From NCBI RefSeq assembly GCF_016801985.1, contig NZ_JAEVLS010000004.1, positions 310,001-374,000 on the forward strand: a stretch of 64,000 nt of DNA, in the 5' to 3' direction. The translations under genes were made by a program, and so were the position numbers. Under the pieces are notes generated by a model, which searched no databases, had not been told where the DNA came from, and saw only the letters and a program-made list of their open reading frames with translations. Source of the stretch: Steroidobacter gossypii. GTDB taxonomy: Bacteria > Pseudomonadota > Gammaproteobacteria > Steroidobacterales > Steroidobacteraceae. Shown here one piece after another: positions 10,134 through 20,000 of the stretch (positions within the stretch are counted from its first letter, which is position 1; each line of letters starts with the position of its first letter).

Positions 10134-13100
10134 TCACCCTATCTCTCGCACGACACGCAGACCGGTGACTGCATCGGCGGCTCCCGTGTGCACGCGCCTT
10201 GATTCCGGCGCGCACGCCGACATGCTGTCGCTGTAAGCACCGCCGCGGGCCGCGATGAAACTGTCCCCTACCACCAGCTCCTGCGCGTTGCCGAGATAGT
10301 TGTACAGGCCCCATCCGTTTGGCTTACCCGATTGCACAGGTTCGAGCGCTACGCCGCGCACTTTCTTGCCGCCGATCTCGACCGAGCAATTGATGGAGCT
10401 GACATCGGCGCTGCCGCCCTGCCCGCTGACCGCATAGGTCCACTCAGCATCGGTGGGCAGTCGGTACACCGCCCCGCTCACGCTCGATAGCCAAGCGACG
10501 TAGTTCTGCGCATCTTCGAGCGAGATGCTCGTGACGGGTCGGTCCGCCGCGCCCTCGGGCGCTTTGCATTGGCCGCCGCGCTCACAGTAGAGCGCGTAAT
10601 CCGCGATGCTGATCTCGGTACGTCCTACCGCGAACACCTTCGTCTCGCCGCCCTCAGGAATCACGACGAGATCGGGACCACGGCCGCCGCCATCTAGCGT
10701 GTCGTAACACACCGCCTGCCTGCGCTTGCCATAGCCGGCCAGTTGCGCGGAGCACGGGATCTCCGACTGCATGCGCGTCGGTACAGCGACTTCGGCAACC
10801 GGCGCGGACTGCCGAGCGACGGCAACCCGCTGCGTGTCCTTCGTTGTGGACTTCTGCGGTTGCGGCTCTGCCGTCTGATCGTTCGCCACTGGATTCGCGG
10901 GTTCGTCTCCCGTGGTGGTTGTCGTGGCCGGCGTGTTTGCAGGCGCGAGATCGTCTGGCTTTGCGGACTGGTTCAAGCTGTCGAGGATGGCTTCGCCGGC
11001 GAAGATTTCTTTCATCGCGCGAGTGAGGCGCTCGGATTGAGCCGCGTCACTGCTCGAGCGAATGCGCGCGATCAGATTGCGCGCCAGACGTTGCTTGACC
11101 GCGGCTGTCTCGGCGGCATCGAGTCTCGCCAGCCGTTCGAGTTCGCTGCGCGTGGCGCTAACGTCGATCGTGTTCGCGGATTGCAGATTGTTATCAAGCG
11201 CCTGATACCGCGCGAAGCGGTCGCGCGCCTCGCCGATGCCCGCCATCGACGGCGCGACTTCGTTGGCGCGCGTGGTGAGCATGATGGCGTTGGCGTAGCG
11301 ACCTTCCTTGGCCGCGATCGACGCCAATCGCAGATACGCTCCGCCGATCGCCTTCGGTGCTTCGTCGGTAAGGTATGCGTCGTCCTTCGGCAAGTTCTCG
11401 CGCAGCTCTGCCAAGGACGCCAGCGCCTCGGTGACTTCGTTCGCGCGTGCTTGGAGCAGCAGCTTGTTCTTGAGCGCTTCCACCTGCGCGAGACGATCAC
11501 GCTGTTTCGCGGCAGCTTCGCGTGCGGTGCGCGCTTCAGCGAGCAATTGCTGCTCGGTCGACAAAGCCGCAGCTTTGGGCGCATAGGACCGCGCCTGATC
11601 GAGCATGCGGCCTGCTTCCGCCAAACGCTGGGCCGCGCGCAGCTCTCGCGATTGTTCGATATAAACATCCGCGGCACGCGCCTTGACCTGCACGACGTAC
11701 GGATCGGCCGCGGGGACATACACGGCCAGTCGGTGCAACTCCAGTTCGAGTTGCTCGCCCCACTTCGCATCTTTGGCGCCACTCTGCAGCAGCGCGTCGA
11801 TGCGGGTCTTGATCTGCGCGACGGCAGTATCGCGCGCCGCGGCAGCGCCCTGCGCCGATGCGAGCCGGTCGCGCTGCTGATTGACGAATGTTGTCGGCAG
11901 CAGGTCGGCATTGCGAGCGACCAGCTCCAACGCCTCGGCATGCTGACCGTCCTTGGCGAGCTGGGCACTCTGCTCACCCACTTCGCGCTGTGCGAGTTGC
12001 TGAACGCGAGCGAGCACGGCGCTGTTCGGCGCGATCGAGCGCAGTTCGCCGATTTCGGCGCGTCTGCCTTCGAGGTCGGCGAGTCGCGCTTGACCGTCGA
12101 GCAGAGTGGCCAACGAACCTTCCAGCGTTTGCGCGCGCGTGGCGAGCTGCTGGTCGTTCGCTGCCCGCAAGGCCTGATCGCGCAAGTCGGCGAGCATCGC
12201 GTCTCGAGGATCGAACGACAGACCCGCGGTGACCAGTGCTTGCGCGAGTGCTGGATTCTTCGAGTTCAAAGCTTGTGCGGCGGAGAGCACGAATGCGCCC
12301 GGCAGTCGCGGATCGCGCAGCAGCCGATTCTCGGCATCGATGCCGCGCAGCGCCGCGAGCACCGTGCCGATGTTTGGCGTGCCCTGCTCATCGATGAGCA
12401 GGCCGCGTTTCAAGTAGTCGTCGAATTGGTCGCTCAGCCGCTTGATCTCGTCGTTCTCGCGCGCCACCAGGCGATCGTCGAGATCCTTGACGGCGAGAGA
12501 ATCCGGCAGGAACGACTGCAACTGCGCGAGCAGCCCGCGGGCGCGCGGGTAGTCGACGTTTGGGCTGTTCGGGTCCGTCGCCGCATTGATGCGATTCTCA
12601 AACAGGCTGATGAGCCCGGTGCGAGCGCGATCGTTGAGCATGATCGCCGCGCGTTGTTCGGGAGTGAGCGCCTGCAGTTGCAGCACCACGGCGTCGAGCT
12701 CCGCGCCATCGCCCCTGGCAAGCGTGTCGATCAGCGCGCGCTCACGGCGCTTGGCCAGATAGCCTGGCGTAAGCGTGCCGACGATGACGAGCACCGCAAT
12801 CACTGCGGCTGCGGCGCCGATGTGAGCGCTCGGGCGGCGTTTCCGCGGCAGCAACTCATTGAGGAACTGCAGAGCCGATGCCGTGCGCTGCTCGCGATCG
12901 AAAGACAGACCGCGCTTCAGCGCCTTCCATTGATGTCGTTTCAGACCGCGCGGGCGCTTTGCAACCATGTGCTTGTCGCGAGCCTGCACGGCGGACAGAC
13001 GGTTGAACGGATGCTTGCCGGTCAGCAACTCGTAGGCGACGCACGCGATCGCGTAGACGTCGTCGCGCGGATCGGGCTCGAGACCTTCGATCATCTCGCA

Positions 13101-14300
13101 GCTTGCGTACGTCGGCGTGAGGGCACCGAGCGTTCCTGGATCGAACAACGTGGTCGAGCCCGACACGTTGTCGGCACGCTTGGCGGCGCGCGCGATACCG
13201 AAGTCGAAGACTTTAACGACGCCGTTTTTGGTCAGGAATGCGTTAGCGGGCTTGAAGTCCGAATGCACCACGCCCTGCTCGTGGGCGTAGGCCATGGCGC
13301 GGCACATATCGCGCGTGAGTCGCAGCGCGTGCTCGACCGGCAGACCGGTTTCTTCGTTCTCGCGGATGACACGGTCGAGCGACTGGCCTTCGAGCAGCTC
13401 CATGACCATGAAAACGTTCGCGCCGTCGCGATCGAAGTCGTACACCGTCACGACGTTCGCGTGCGCGAGATGCTGCGCTTTGCGCGACTCGCGCTGCAGA
13501 GCTTTCAGCGACTCGGGATGGCGTCTGAATTCGTCGTTGAGCAGCTTGATCGCGACGTACGGGTTGCGATCCTGCGCTTCTTCTTTGCGCAGATCGCGCG
13601 CTTTGAAGACCACGCCCATGCCGCCGCGGCCGAGTTCCTCTTCGAGAACGAAGCGATCTTTGACGACGCTGCCGCTGGTCGGCACCGCCGTGTCGCCGGC
13701 CCACAAATTGGGATCGGCCCAGTTCGAACCCGTCGGCCTCGAGCCCGTCGGATAGCCCGTGCCGGTCGGGTATCCCGTGCCGGTGGCTCCGGTCGGATAG
13801 CCCGTGATGCCGCCTGTGCCGGTTGCATTGCCGGCGTAATGAGCGCCGCCCGTACCCGTTACATTTCCTGTGTACGGGCTCGCACCGGTTGCATTCCCTG
13901 CGTGAACGTTTGCGCCAGGCGCAAGGCCGGGGCTGGCTGGGGGCGCAGCGCGCGGCGCACGGAACTGCGTAGCGTCGTTTGCGACCGGTGGCGACGCCGG
14001 CGCGGCCGCGGGCGCGCGAAACTGTGTCTTGTCCCCACTCGCCTGCGGCGGAGTCGCAGGCGCAGGTTCCGGCGCAGCAGCCGCAGACTGACTCTGTTGA
14101 AACGTTCGGATCGCCTGAATGAGCGCCGAATACGTCTCACCCGACAGGCGTCCACTACGGTAAACCGCCTCGATGTACGCGCCGTGCGCGGCCGCCAACT
14201 GCGGCTGACGCGTCAGCCCGAGCGTGAGCACGCGCTCGAGCTCGGCCACATCCAGCTGGCCGCCCGCATGCGCATCGAGAGCTTGCCGGAACTCGTTCAT
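10134..14300 (-). CDS. PpkA-like Ser/Thr protein kinase with transmembrane segment and C-terminal FGE-like domain
   Basis: The 1388-residue kinase is the candidate controller of the T6SS threonine-phosphorylation pathway. Order of parts: helical N-terminus (1-70); Pro/Thr/Gly-rich linker with two TQFRAP motifs (about 92 and 111) and GTG/YPTG repeats (135-190); a kinase domain (about 215-485) with GRGGMG, catalytic Lys251 in VAIKLL, HSDFKPAN with Asp348, and DFGIA at 366; a transmembrane helix (about 493-513); a long alpha-helical, coiled-coil-like region (530-1130); and an FGE-like domain (about 1190-1388). HSD replaces the usual HRD, making it a non-RD kinase. Family knowledge: PpkA phosphorylates FHA proteins to trigger T6SS assembly. 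The extracytoplasmic coiled-coil plus FGE-like part is the likely sensor. The gene overlaps the phosphatase gene by 4 nt. Confidence 0.93.
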   Translation of the reverse strand: MNEFRQALDAHAGGQLDVAELERVLTLGLTRQPQLAAAHGAYIEAVYRSGRLSGETYSALIQAIRTFQQSQSAAAAPEPAPATPPQASGDKTQFRAPAAAPASPPVANDATQFRAPRAAPPASPGLAPGANVHAGNATGASPYTGNVTGTGGAHYAGNATGTGGITGYPTGATGTGYPTGTGYPTGSRPTGSNWADPNLWAGDTAVPTSGSVVKDRFVLEEELGRGGMGVVFKARDLRKEEAQDRNPYVAIKLLNDEFRRHPESLKALQRESRKAQHLAHANVVTVYDFDRDGANVFMVMELLEGQSLDRVIRENEETGLPVEHALRLTRDMCRAMAYAHEQGVVHSDFKPANAFLTKNGVVKVFDFGIARAAKRADNVSGSTTLFDPGTLGALTPTYASCEMIEGLEPDPRDDVYAIACVAYELLTGKHPFNRLSAVQARDKHMVAKRPRGLKRHQWKALKRGLSFDREQRTASALQFLNELLPRKRRPSAHIGAAAAVIAVLVIVGTLTPGYLAKRRERALIDTLARGDGAELDAVVLQLQALTPEQRAAIMLNDRARTGLISLFENRINAATDPNSPNVDYPRARGLLAQLQSFLPDSLAVKDLDDRLVARENDEIKRLSDQFDDYLKRGLLIDEQGTPNIGTVLAALRGIDAENRLLRDPRLPGAFVLSAAQALNSKNPALAQALVTAGLSFDPRDAMLADLRDQALRAANDQQLATRAQTLEGSLATLLDGQARLADLEGRRAEIGELRSIAPNSAVLARVQQLAQREVGEQSAQLAKDGQHAEALELVARNADLLPTTFVNQQRDRLASAQGAAAARDTAVAQIKTRIDALLQSGAKDAKWGEQLELELHRLAVYVPAADPYVVQVKARAADVYIEQSRELRAAQRLAEAGRMLDQARSYAPKAAALSTEQQLLAEARTAREAAAKQRDRLAQVEALKNKLLLQARANEVTEALASLAELRENLPKDDAYLTDEAPKAIGGAYLRLASIAAKEGRYANAIMLTTRANEVAPSMAGIGEARDRFARYQALDNNLQSANTIDVSATRSELERLARLDAAETAAVKQRLARNLIARIRSSSDAAQSERLTRAMKEIFAGEAILDSLNQSAKPDDLAPANTPATTTTTGDEPANPVANDQTAEPQPQKSTTKDTQRVAVARQSAPVAEVAVPTRMQSEIPCSAQLAGYGKRRQAVCYDTLDGGGRGPDLVVIPEGGETKVFAVGRTEISIADYALYCERGGQCKAPEGAADRPVTSISLEDAQNYVAWLSSVSGAVYRLPTDAEWTYAVSGQGGSADVSSINCSVEIGGKKVRGVALEPVQSGKPNGWGLYNYLGNAQELVVGDSFIAARGGAYSDSMSACAPESRRVHTGAADAVTGLRVVREIG

Positions 14301-15031
14301 GCGCCGGAGAACTCCACCACGATGACGGAAACGTTGTCGCTACACGGGCCACCCAGCGCCTGCTTCATCAGCGCTTTACAGGCGCCCTCGGGATCGTTCG
14401 CGGTCAAATGCTGAGCCATGTCGTTCTCGGAGAGTTCCCGGTACAGCCCGTCGCTGCACAACAAGTAACGGTCTTTATTGCGCAGCTCGCGTAATTCGAT
14501 ATCGAGATACAACTCCTGCGCACCGCCCACCGCGCGGGTGATGACATTCGAAGCGGCGCTCGACTCGGGCGAGCCACCGTCGATCGCTTCCTGCGCTTCG
14601 CTGTGATCACGCGTGATCTGCTCGATGACGCCGCCGCGGCTGCGATACACGCGACTGTCACCGGCCCACACACTGATGCAATGTCGCTCGAACGCGAGCA
14701 GCGCGACGATGGTGCTGCCGCTCATGCCGGCGTCGCTCACCAGCGATTCGGCGTACAAGCGTCGATTCACTTCGGTGAGTCGGTCTTCCAGGTCGTCGAG
14801 CAGTGCGCTGGGCGAGGCGCGTCGCTCGAAGCCTGCCAGCGATTCGACGATCATTCGACTCGCCACGTCGCCGGCGTTGTGCCCGCCCATGCCGTCCGCC
14901 ACCACCCACAGGCCGCACGACGACAGATCCAAGATCGAATCTTCGTTGTGCGCGCGAACGTTGCCCTTCGAGGTGGCCGAAGCTCCGCGCCAGGTGAATC
15001 CGATCCGTGAAGGTGTAGCCATGGTCGACAT
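14297..15031 (-). CDS. pppA: PP2C-family Ser/Thr phosphatase (PppA/Stp1-like)
   Basis: The 244-residue metal-dependent phosphatase would oppose the neighbouring kinase. It has all the core PP2C motifs: VADGMGGHNAGDVAS (metal-binding Asp and Gly-rich motif), SGSTIVAL, WAGDSRVYR, ITRDHS, LLCSDGLYREL and the terminal DNVSVIVVEF. It has no membrane segment or accessory domain. The start is ATG at 15031, 2 nt after the FHA gene stop; a second Met three codons in is possible. It overlaps the kinase start by 4 nt (ATGA), so the two are translationally coupled. In characterised systems PppA dephosphorylates the FHA scaffold and lets the T6SS reset or disassemble. Confidence 0.93.
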   Translation of the reverse strand: MSTMATPSRIGFTWRGASATSKGNVRAHNEDSILDLSSCGLWVVADGMGGHNAGDVASRMIVESLAGFERRASPSALLDDLEDRLTEVNRRLYAESLVSDAGMSGSTIVALLAFERHCISVWAGDSRVYRSRGGVIEQITRDHSEAQEAIDGGSPESSAASNVITRAVGGAQELYLDIELRELRNKDRYLLCSDGLYRELSENDMAQHLTANDPEGACKALMKQALGGPCSDNVSVIVVEFSGA

Positions 15032-15033
15032 AC

Positions 15034-16239
15034 TCAGCGCCTGCGCAGGCGCGCGTCCGCGGCGAGCTTCTGCAAGTGATCGTTGTAGGCACGCGCGAAC
15101 TCTTCACCGAACAACATCTGAAAATGCGCCTCGCGGTCGCGGTCGATCTCCTCGAAGCGTTCGCGGTACAGCTCCCAGAATTTGCCGCGGCCACCCAGAC
15201 CGAGCAGCGCGGTGCGCTTCAACTTGCGCTCGTAGACTTCTTCCAGATGCGTGGGATGAAACTTCGCGAGCATCGCGTTGAAGGCGGCGCGTACCCCAGC
15301 CAGCACGGCCGCTTGATGAAACGCGGCGTCCTGAAATCCTTCCTCGAAGGCTTCGACGGGCCCGAGGTAGCCGGGATTGCGCTTCACGAACAGGTTGAAC
15401 AGCGCGTCCTCGGCGTTCATCGAAAACTTCAGCGGATTGTTTTCGACGGGCTTGATGATGGTCAGTGGCAAGCGGAAGGTGTTCTTCACCTCCGCGCGCG
15501 ACTTCAATACATCCATCAAGCCCTGCACCGCGATGCGCAGGACCGTGCCGAGTTGTTGTTGGATCGCCGGATCGACGCGCGCCGGATCCAGGCCCAGCGA
15601 CGTAAGAAGATCCGCCGCGCCGGCCGCGACTGCAGGCTGCGGAGTTGGAGGCGGTGTAGGTGCAGCCGCAGGTGCTTGCGCCGGTGGCGGAGCGCTCGGC
15701 GGCGGCGTGTGACCCACAGGCCCGCGATTGAAACTCGTGGGCTCCCAATCGTCGGGAATCAGTCCGGCAGCCGGGATCGCCGGCGCGGCCGGTGGCGACG
15801 GAGCAGCCATCGGCGGTGGCGGAGGTGGCGACACGGGTATCTCGGAGCGGCCCGCGCCCAGCGCCGCGAGCGGATCGACGGTGCCGAGCCCCACGCCCGG
15901 CGGAGTCGCCGGTGTGGTGTCGATGAGCTGCACGATGATTTCGAAGTCGCCGATGTACAACCGATCGCCGTCGTTCAATCGCACGGGCGCGGCGCGCGAC
16001 ACCGCCTTGTCCGGCGCATTGAGGAACGTGCCGTTCGAGCTCGTGTCCTCGAGATAGAACGCGCCGCTCGCAAACCGCACGTTCGCGTGTCGGCTGGAGA
16101 CGAAGCTATCCGGATCCGGCAGCACCCAATCGTTGCCGGCGACGCGACCGATGGTGCCGCCGCGCTCGTCGAACACTTTGTAGGCGGTCGCGCCCAACGC
16201 CGCCGCCTGAGAACTGATGATGCTTAGTGCCAGCAACAT
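15034..16239 (-). CDS. T6SS-associated FHA-domain protein (Fha/TagH type), copy 1
   Basis: A 401-residue phosphothreonine-reading scaffold. An N-terminal FHA domain (about residues 5-95) shows GRVAGNDWVLPDPDSFVSSR, then HANVRF and the SSNGTFLN loop. A Pro/Ala-rich linker (about 125-215) follows. The C-terminal domain typical of TagH-like proteins (about 220-401) includes ENNPLKF, NAEDAL and LFGEEFARAY. I place the start at the ATG at 16239, four nt after the tagF stop, because MLLALSIISSQA begins the FHA strand; the frame is open upstream but would overlap tagF by 50 nt. It is clearly paralogous to the FHA protein at 24032-25384. It sits between tagF and the phosphatase, as expected for a target of the kinase/phosphatase pair. 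Confidence 0.9.
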   Translation of the reverse strand: MLLALSIISSQAAALGATAYKVFDERGGTIGRVAGNDWVLPDPDSFVSSRHANVRFASGAFYLEDTSSNGTFLNAPDKAVSRAAPVRLNDGDRLYIGDFEIIVQLIDTTPATPPGVGLGTVDPLAALGAGRSEIPVSPPPPPPMAAPSPPAAPAIPAAGLIPDDWEPTSFNRGPVGHTPPPSAPPPAQAPAAAPTPPPTPQPAVAAGAADLLTSLGLDPARVDPAIQQQLGTVLRIAVQGLMDVLKSRAEVKNTFRLPLTIIKPVENNPLKFSMNAEDALFNLFVKRNPGYLGPVEAFEEGFQDAAFHQAAVLAGVRAAFNAMLAKFHPTHLEEVYERKLKRTALLGLGGRGKFWELYRERFEEIDRDREAHFQMLFGEEFARAYNDHLQKLAADARLRRR

Positions 16240-16243
16240 GACG

Positions 16244-17038
16244 TCAGGCCCCAGAGAGAGAAGAGTCCGTGAATCGATGGGCGGCGCCGACACTGGACCA
16301 GCTCGATCCGGCCCAATCGCCGGACAGCATGGCGCAAAAGGCGGACGCTTCCGGCAATCCGCGCGAGGTCAGCAAACTCGCGCCGAGCGCACTGGAACCT
16401 TCGCTCCACCACAGCGTGAGCGGCTGTGATGCGCGACTCATCTCTCGATAGGCGAGCACATTGATCGCCCGCTGCAGGGACTGCGCGGAGTCCAGCGGCA
16501 CATGCCATCGGTCCGCCTGGAGGGGAAACGAGCTGTCGCGCATCGCATTCATGAGCGACGCCGACTCGCTCGCGTTCTCTGCCGTGAGTGGCGCGCGCAA
16601 CTGCGCGACGCGCTCGTCGAATGTGTCGATGTCGAGCGCTTCAGCTTCCAGAGCATCGAGGACCACACCCTCCGCGGCTTCAAACCAAGCGCTCCCGCCA
16701 CAGGCCACGTCGAGCGGACAAACGCCGGTTTGGAGCGCTGCAACCACAGTGAGGGGGAAATAACGTCCGACCCGATCCACGCTTGGCACGAGAATGCCCG
16801 CGTAACGATCCTCGCCGCACACGCCGGAATCGAGCACGAAACGCCACACCGGGCCGGTGAGATACGAGTCGAGCCACGCATCCTGCAAACGTTCCTTGCT
16901 CGCGTGCATGCACTCCTGCAGCCACGCGTCCCAGACTTCCACGAATGGCATGGGTGCGCGCCGCTGCAGGAAGTCTCCCCTGCAGGGAAGTTTGCCGTAG
17001 AAGCCCGGCTCGTTCGTTGTGCCGTTTGCGGTGCCCAT
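16244..17038 (-). CDS. tagF: TagF-like T6SS accessory protein
   Basis: A 264-residue soluble protein whose first half has the TagF/DUF2094 signature: GFYGKLPCRGDFLQRR near residue 12, then WDAWLQECM and SYLTGPVWRFVL. In Pseudomonas, TagF binds Fha and represses T6SS firing independently of the kinase; that role is inferred here from family and position. The start (ATG 17038) lies 6 nt after the tssM stop at 17045, and the stop lies 4 nt before the FHA start. The sequence is intact, with the usual length for a single-domain TagF without a fused phosphatase. Confidence 0.9.
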   Translation of the reverse strand: MGTANGTTNEPGFYGKLPCRGDFLQRRAPMPFVEVWDAWLQECMHASKERLQDAWLDSYLTGPVWRFVLDSGVCGEDRYAGILVPSVDRVGRYFPLTVVAALQTGVCPLDVACGGSAWFEAAEGVVLDALEAEALDIDTFDERVAQLRAPLTAENASESASLMNAMRDSSFPLQADRWHVPLDSAQSLQRAINVLAYREMSRASQPLTLWWSEGSSALGASLLTSRGLPEASAFCAMLSGDWAGSSWSSVGAAHRFTDSSLSGA

Positions 17039-17044
17039 GGTTGG

Positions 17045-20000
17045 TTACATCGCGCAGCGGAATCCCGCGAGTTCGTCACGCACGAATGGATTGCGGATGG
17101 ACGCCGCGTCGAGCACCAGCTGCATCGATTTGCCGCCGGCCGCCATCGTCACATTGAGGCGCGTATCCGACACACGCTGGACTTGCGCCTGATCGAGCAG
17201 CCGGAACCACGCCCACGGCCCCTGGCGCACGAGGCTCGGGCCACCGCCGCCGGCTGATTCGAAGACGATTGCGGCCTGACCCACCGCGCCGCCCGGCCAC
17301 GCCATCGAGCTGCTCTGCTGCGGGCCGTGGCGATACTCGAAGCGCTGGCCGTCGAGCTCCAGACTGAAACGAGTAACCGCGACGTCGAGCGAGCCAGGCG
17401 TAAGCGTGAAGCGAGCCTCCGGCTGCTGCGAGCCGGCTTTAAAATAAACATCGCGAATGCGACGCGCCTGCTGGAACTGTCGCAGCATGGCTGGCGATCC
17501 ACCGATGGATGCAGCGCCTGCGCGCCAGGTCCACGGTGTGCGCGATACATCCACGAGCGCGGCGAGATTGTCGCGGAAGAATGTATCGAACGTGCCGTTG
17601 TGACCGAACACGCGACCGAAGTCCTGCAACGGCACATCGTTGGCACTGCTGCGATCGAGTGGATAGCGGCCTTCCACCAGCTCACGGCATTCGCGCAGCA
17701 CCTGTTCTTCATAACGACGCGACAGATCGCCACGGGCCTGGCCCATCGCAATCGATTCGCTGCGCGCGCCGATCTGCGCAACCATGGCGCCAATCGGCTC
17801 GGGCAACTGCCGCGCCTGCTGTTGCAGGCTCTTCAGCGCGTCCGCCTGTCCGGACTTCACCACCGCATCCAGAGCGCTCGTGTCGCCCAACCCCGAGCCG
17901 ATCGATTGCATCTGCGTATGGGTCTGGGCGAGCTTGCCGAGCACGGCATCGATCGGCGCCGCGCCCGGCGGTCCTTGCACCAGCGTGCGAATCGACTCGA
18001 AATGTTTGCTCACTGCGGCGCCGGGCTCGGCCGCGCCCGGCGGCGGAGCACCCAGAACGTTGGCAAGCTGCGTCGCCTTCGAGGCAAGCCCCGCGACTGC
18101 TGCGCCGGCCGCACCTGCTGGCGGCGTCTCCGCGGCAGGCTTCAACAAGTTTGTATTGTCAGCCGCGGCAGTGAGGAAGCCCTTCAAAGGCGACGCCGGA
18201 CTGGACAGGATGCCGAGCTGTTCCGTCAGTTCGGCCGCGCTCGAAGTCGGGCGCACTTGCACATCGCGCAGCACGCCATCCCAGGTGCGGATGTAATCCT
18301 GCTCGTACAGGTTGATCATTTCGTGCAACAGCACGCCGCTATTGCGCGCATCGAGCAGGTTGCCGCCGAACACCCAGCCATCCGCGGCGAATTGTTTCAG
18401 CAGCTCGTATTTGCCGGTGCCGTTCACTTCCTGGAAAACGTCTCGGGTGTAGAGCGCGGGAACAGGCTCGGCCAGCGCGGCGCCGCTGGTGCGCACGAGC
18501 ACCGCCTCGGCGCTCGGACCGGCGGCGAGATCGAGCCGTAAAGCCCGCTTCTCATCGGCTGCGTAACTCAGCTTGAGTCGGCTGTACATCAACACCGGCA
18601 GTGATGCGGTACGCAGCGCGTAGCGCGCCTGCTCGACGAGCTGGGCATCCACCTGCGCAAGACGCATACCGTGCTCGTCGGTCAGTAACTGCGCGAAGTG
18701 CTCGCCGAGACGCTCACGCGTATTCGGATCCTGCGGATACATTCGGCGCAGCTCGATGTCGGCCAGCATGCGCAGATGCTCGACATCCCGATGCTCTGCA
18801 TCGCCGAGCATGAGATATGCCTTGAGGTATTCGTAGAGCCGATCCGGTGCGGCAACGCTCGCACGAACTTGCTCCGCGAAGCGGGCAGCCATCACCGGCA
18901 ACAGGACATTGTTCAGCTCGCGTAGATACGCTTCGCGCGCCGCTCCGCCCAGCGCCTTGCCCTGATACAAGCCCAGACGCATACGGAACGGCACATCGTT
19001 TCGATACTGCTCGGCGGTGTTTGTCACGTCGCGCAGAGCGTCCAGCCGCGGTAACAGAGCTTCCGCGGGAAGCGTGGCTGCATTCGGGCCGAGGCGAGTT
19101 GCATCGAGCGTAGCTGCAGAGGCGCCGACAGTGTCGACGTACGTCGCATTCGCCTTGTAACTGAGCGCCAGGCCTGCCAGACCCAGCACCAACACCGCCC
19201 CGCATGCGACATACGCGGCCGCCTGCAGGCCGAACTTCCACAATTGCAGTCGGCGATTGACGCCAGCGAGACCGGACTCCTGAAATACGACGTTCTTCAG
19301 CAAACGTTCGATGAAGAACGCTTTGCCGCGCCCGGCCGCGGCGGGTGCGACTGCGGCACTCACACCGAACGTGCGCGCGATGCTTCCCAAGACGCGATCG
19401 ACAGGTGTGCCTTCCTGCGTGCCGCTGGTGAAATACACACCGCGCAAGAGGATCTGCTCTTCGAAATCCGTGGTCGTGAACACTCGACGCAGCAGATCGT
19501 TGAGCAGGGGACCGAAGGCCGCCATCTGCTGCGGGAACGCCAGAATGCCGACGCGCCGGCGGGGATCGCGCTCGCTGTCCATCCGCGGCAGCACGCGCTG
19601 TTGCAGCCGTTCGATCAGACGCTCGAACTCCTTCTCGAACGTCGCGGGCGCCTGTCCGGCTTCCGTGACCTCGATCGGGAAGGTAGTGCCCCACACCTGC
19701 GCGCGCGCGTCCTGCCCGAGCTCGTCGAAGAATTCGGAGAAGCCCGCCACCAGGTCGCACTTGGTCACCAGGAAGTACACCGGCACATCGATGCCGAGCG
19801 TGCGCGCGAGCTCGGCCAGCCGCTCGCGGATCGCGATGACGTGACGCTCGCGCTCCTGCTCGCTCGATGTGAGCAGGTCCGAGGCGCTCATCGCGACGAT
19901 CACACCATTAATGGGCTGCCGGCTACGGAACTTGCGCAGTAGCTGAAGGAACGCGACCCAGCCGGCGGCGTCGGCGCGTGAGTTGGAGTCCTGCGTCGTA

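Noticed and set aside
10743-14414. A plus-strand open frame of about 1220 codons opposite the kinase gene
   Set aside because: It is antisense to a gene with unambiguous kinase and FGE motifs, and its product is Arg/Gly/Ala-rich with no domain; GC-rich DNA often opens the opposite frame.
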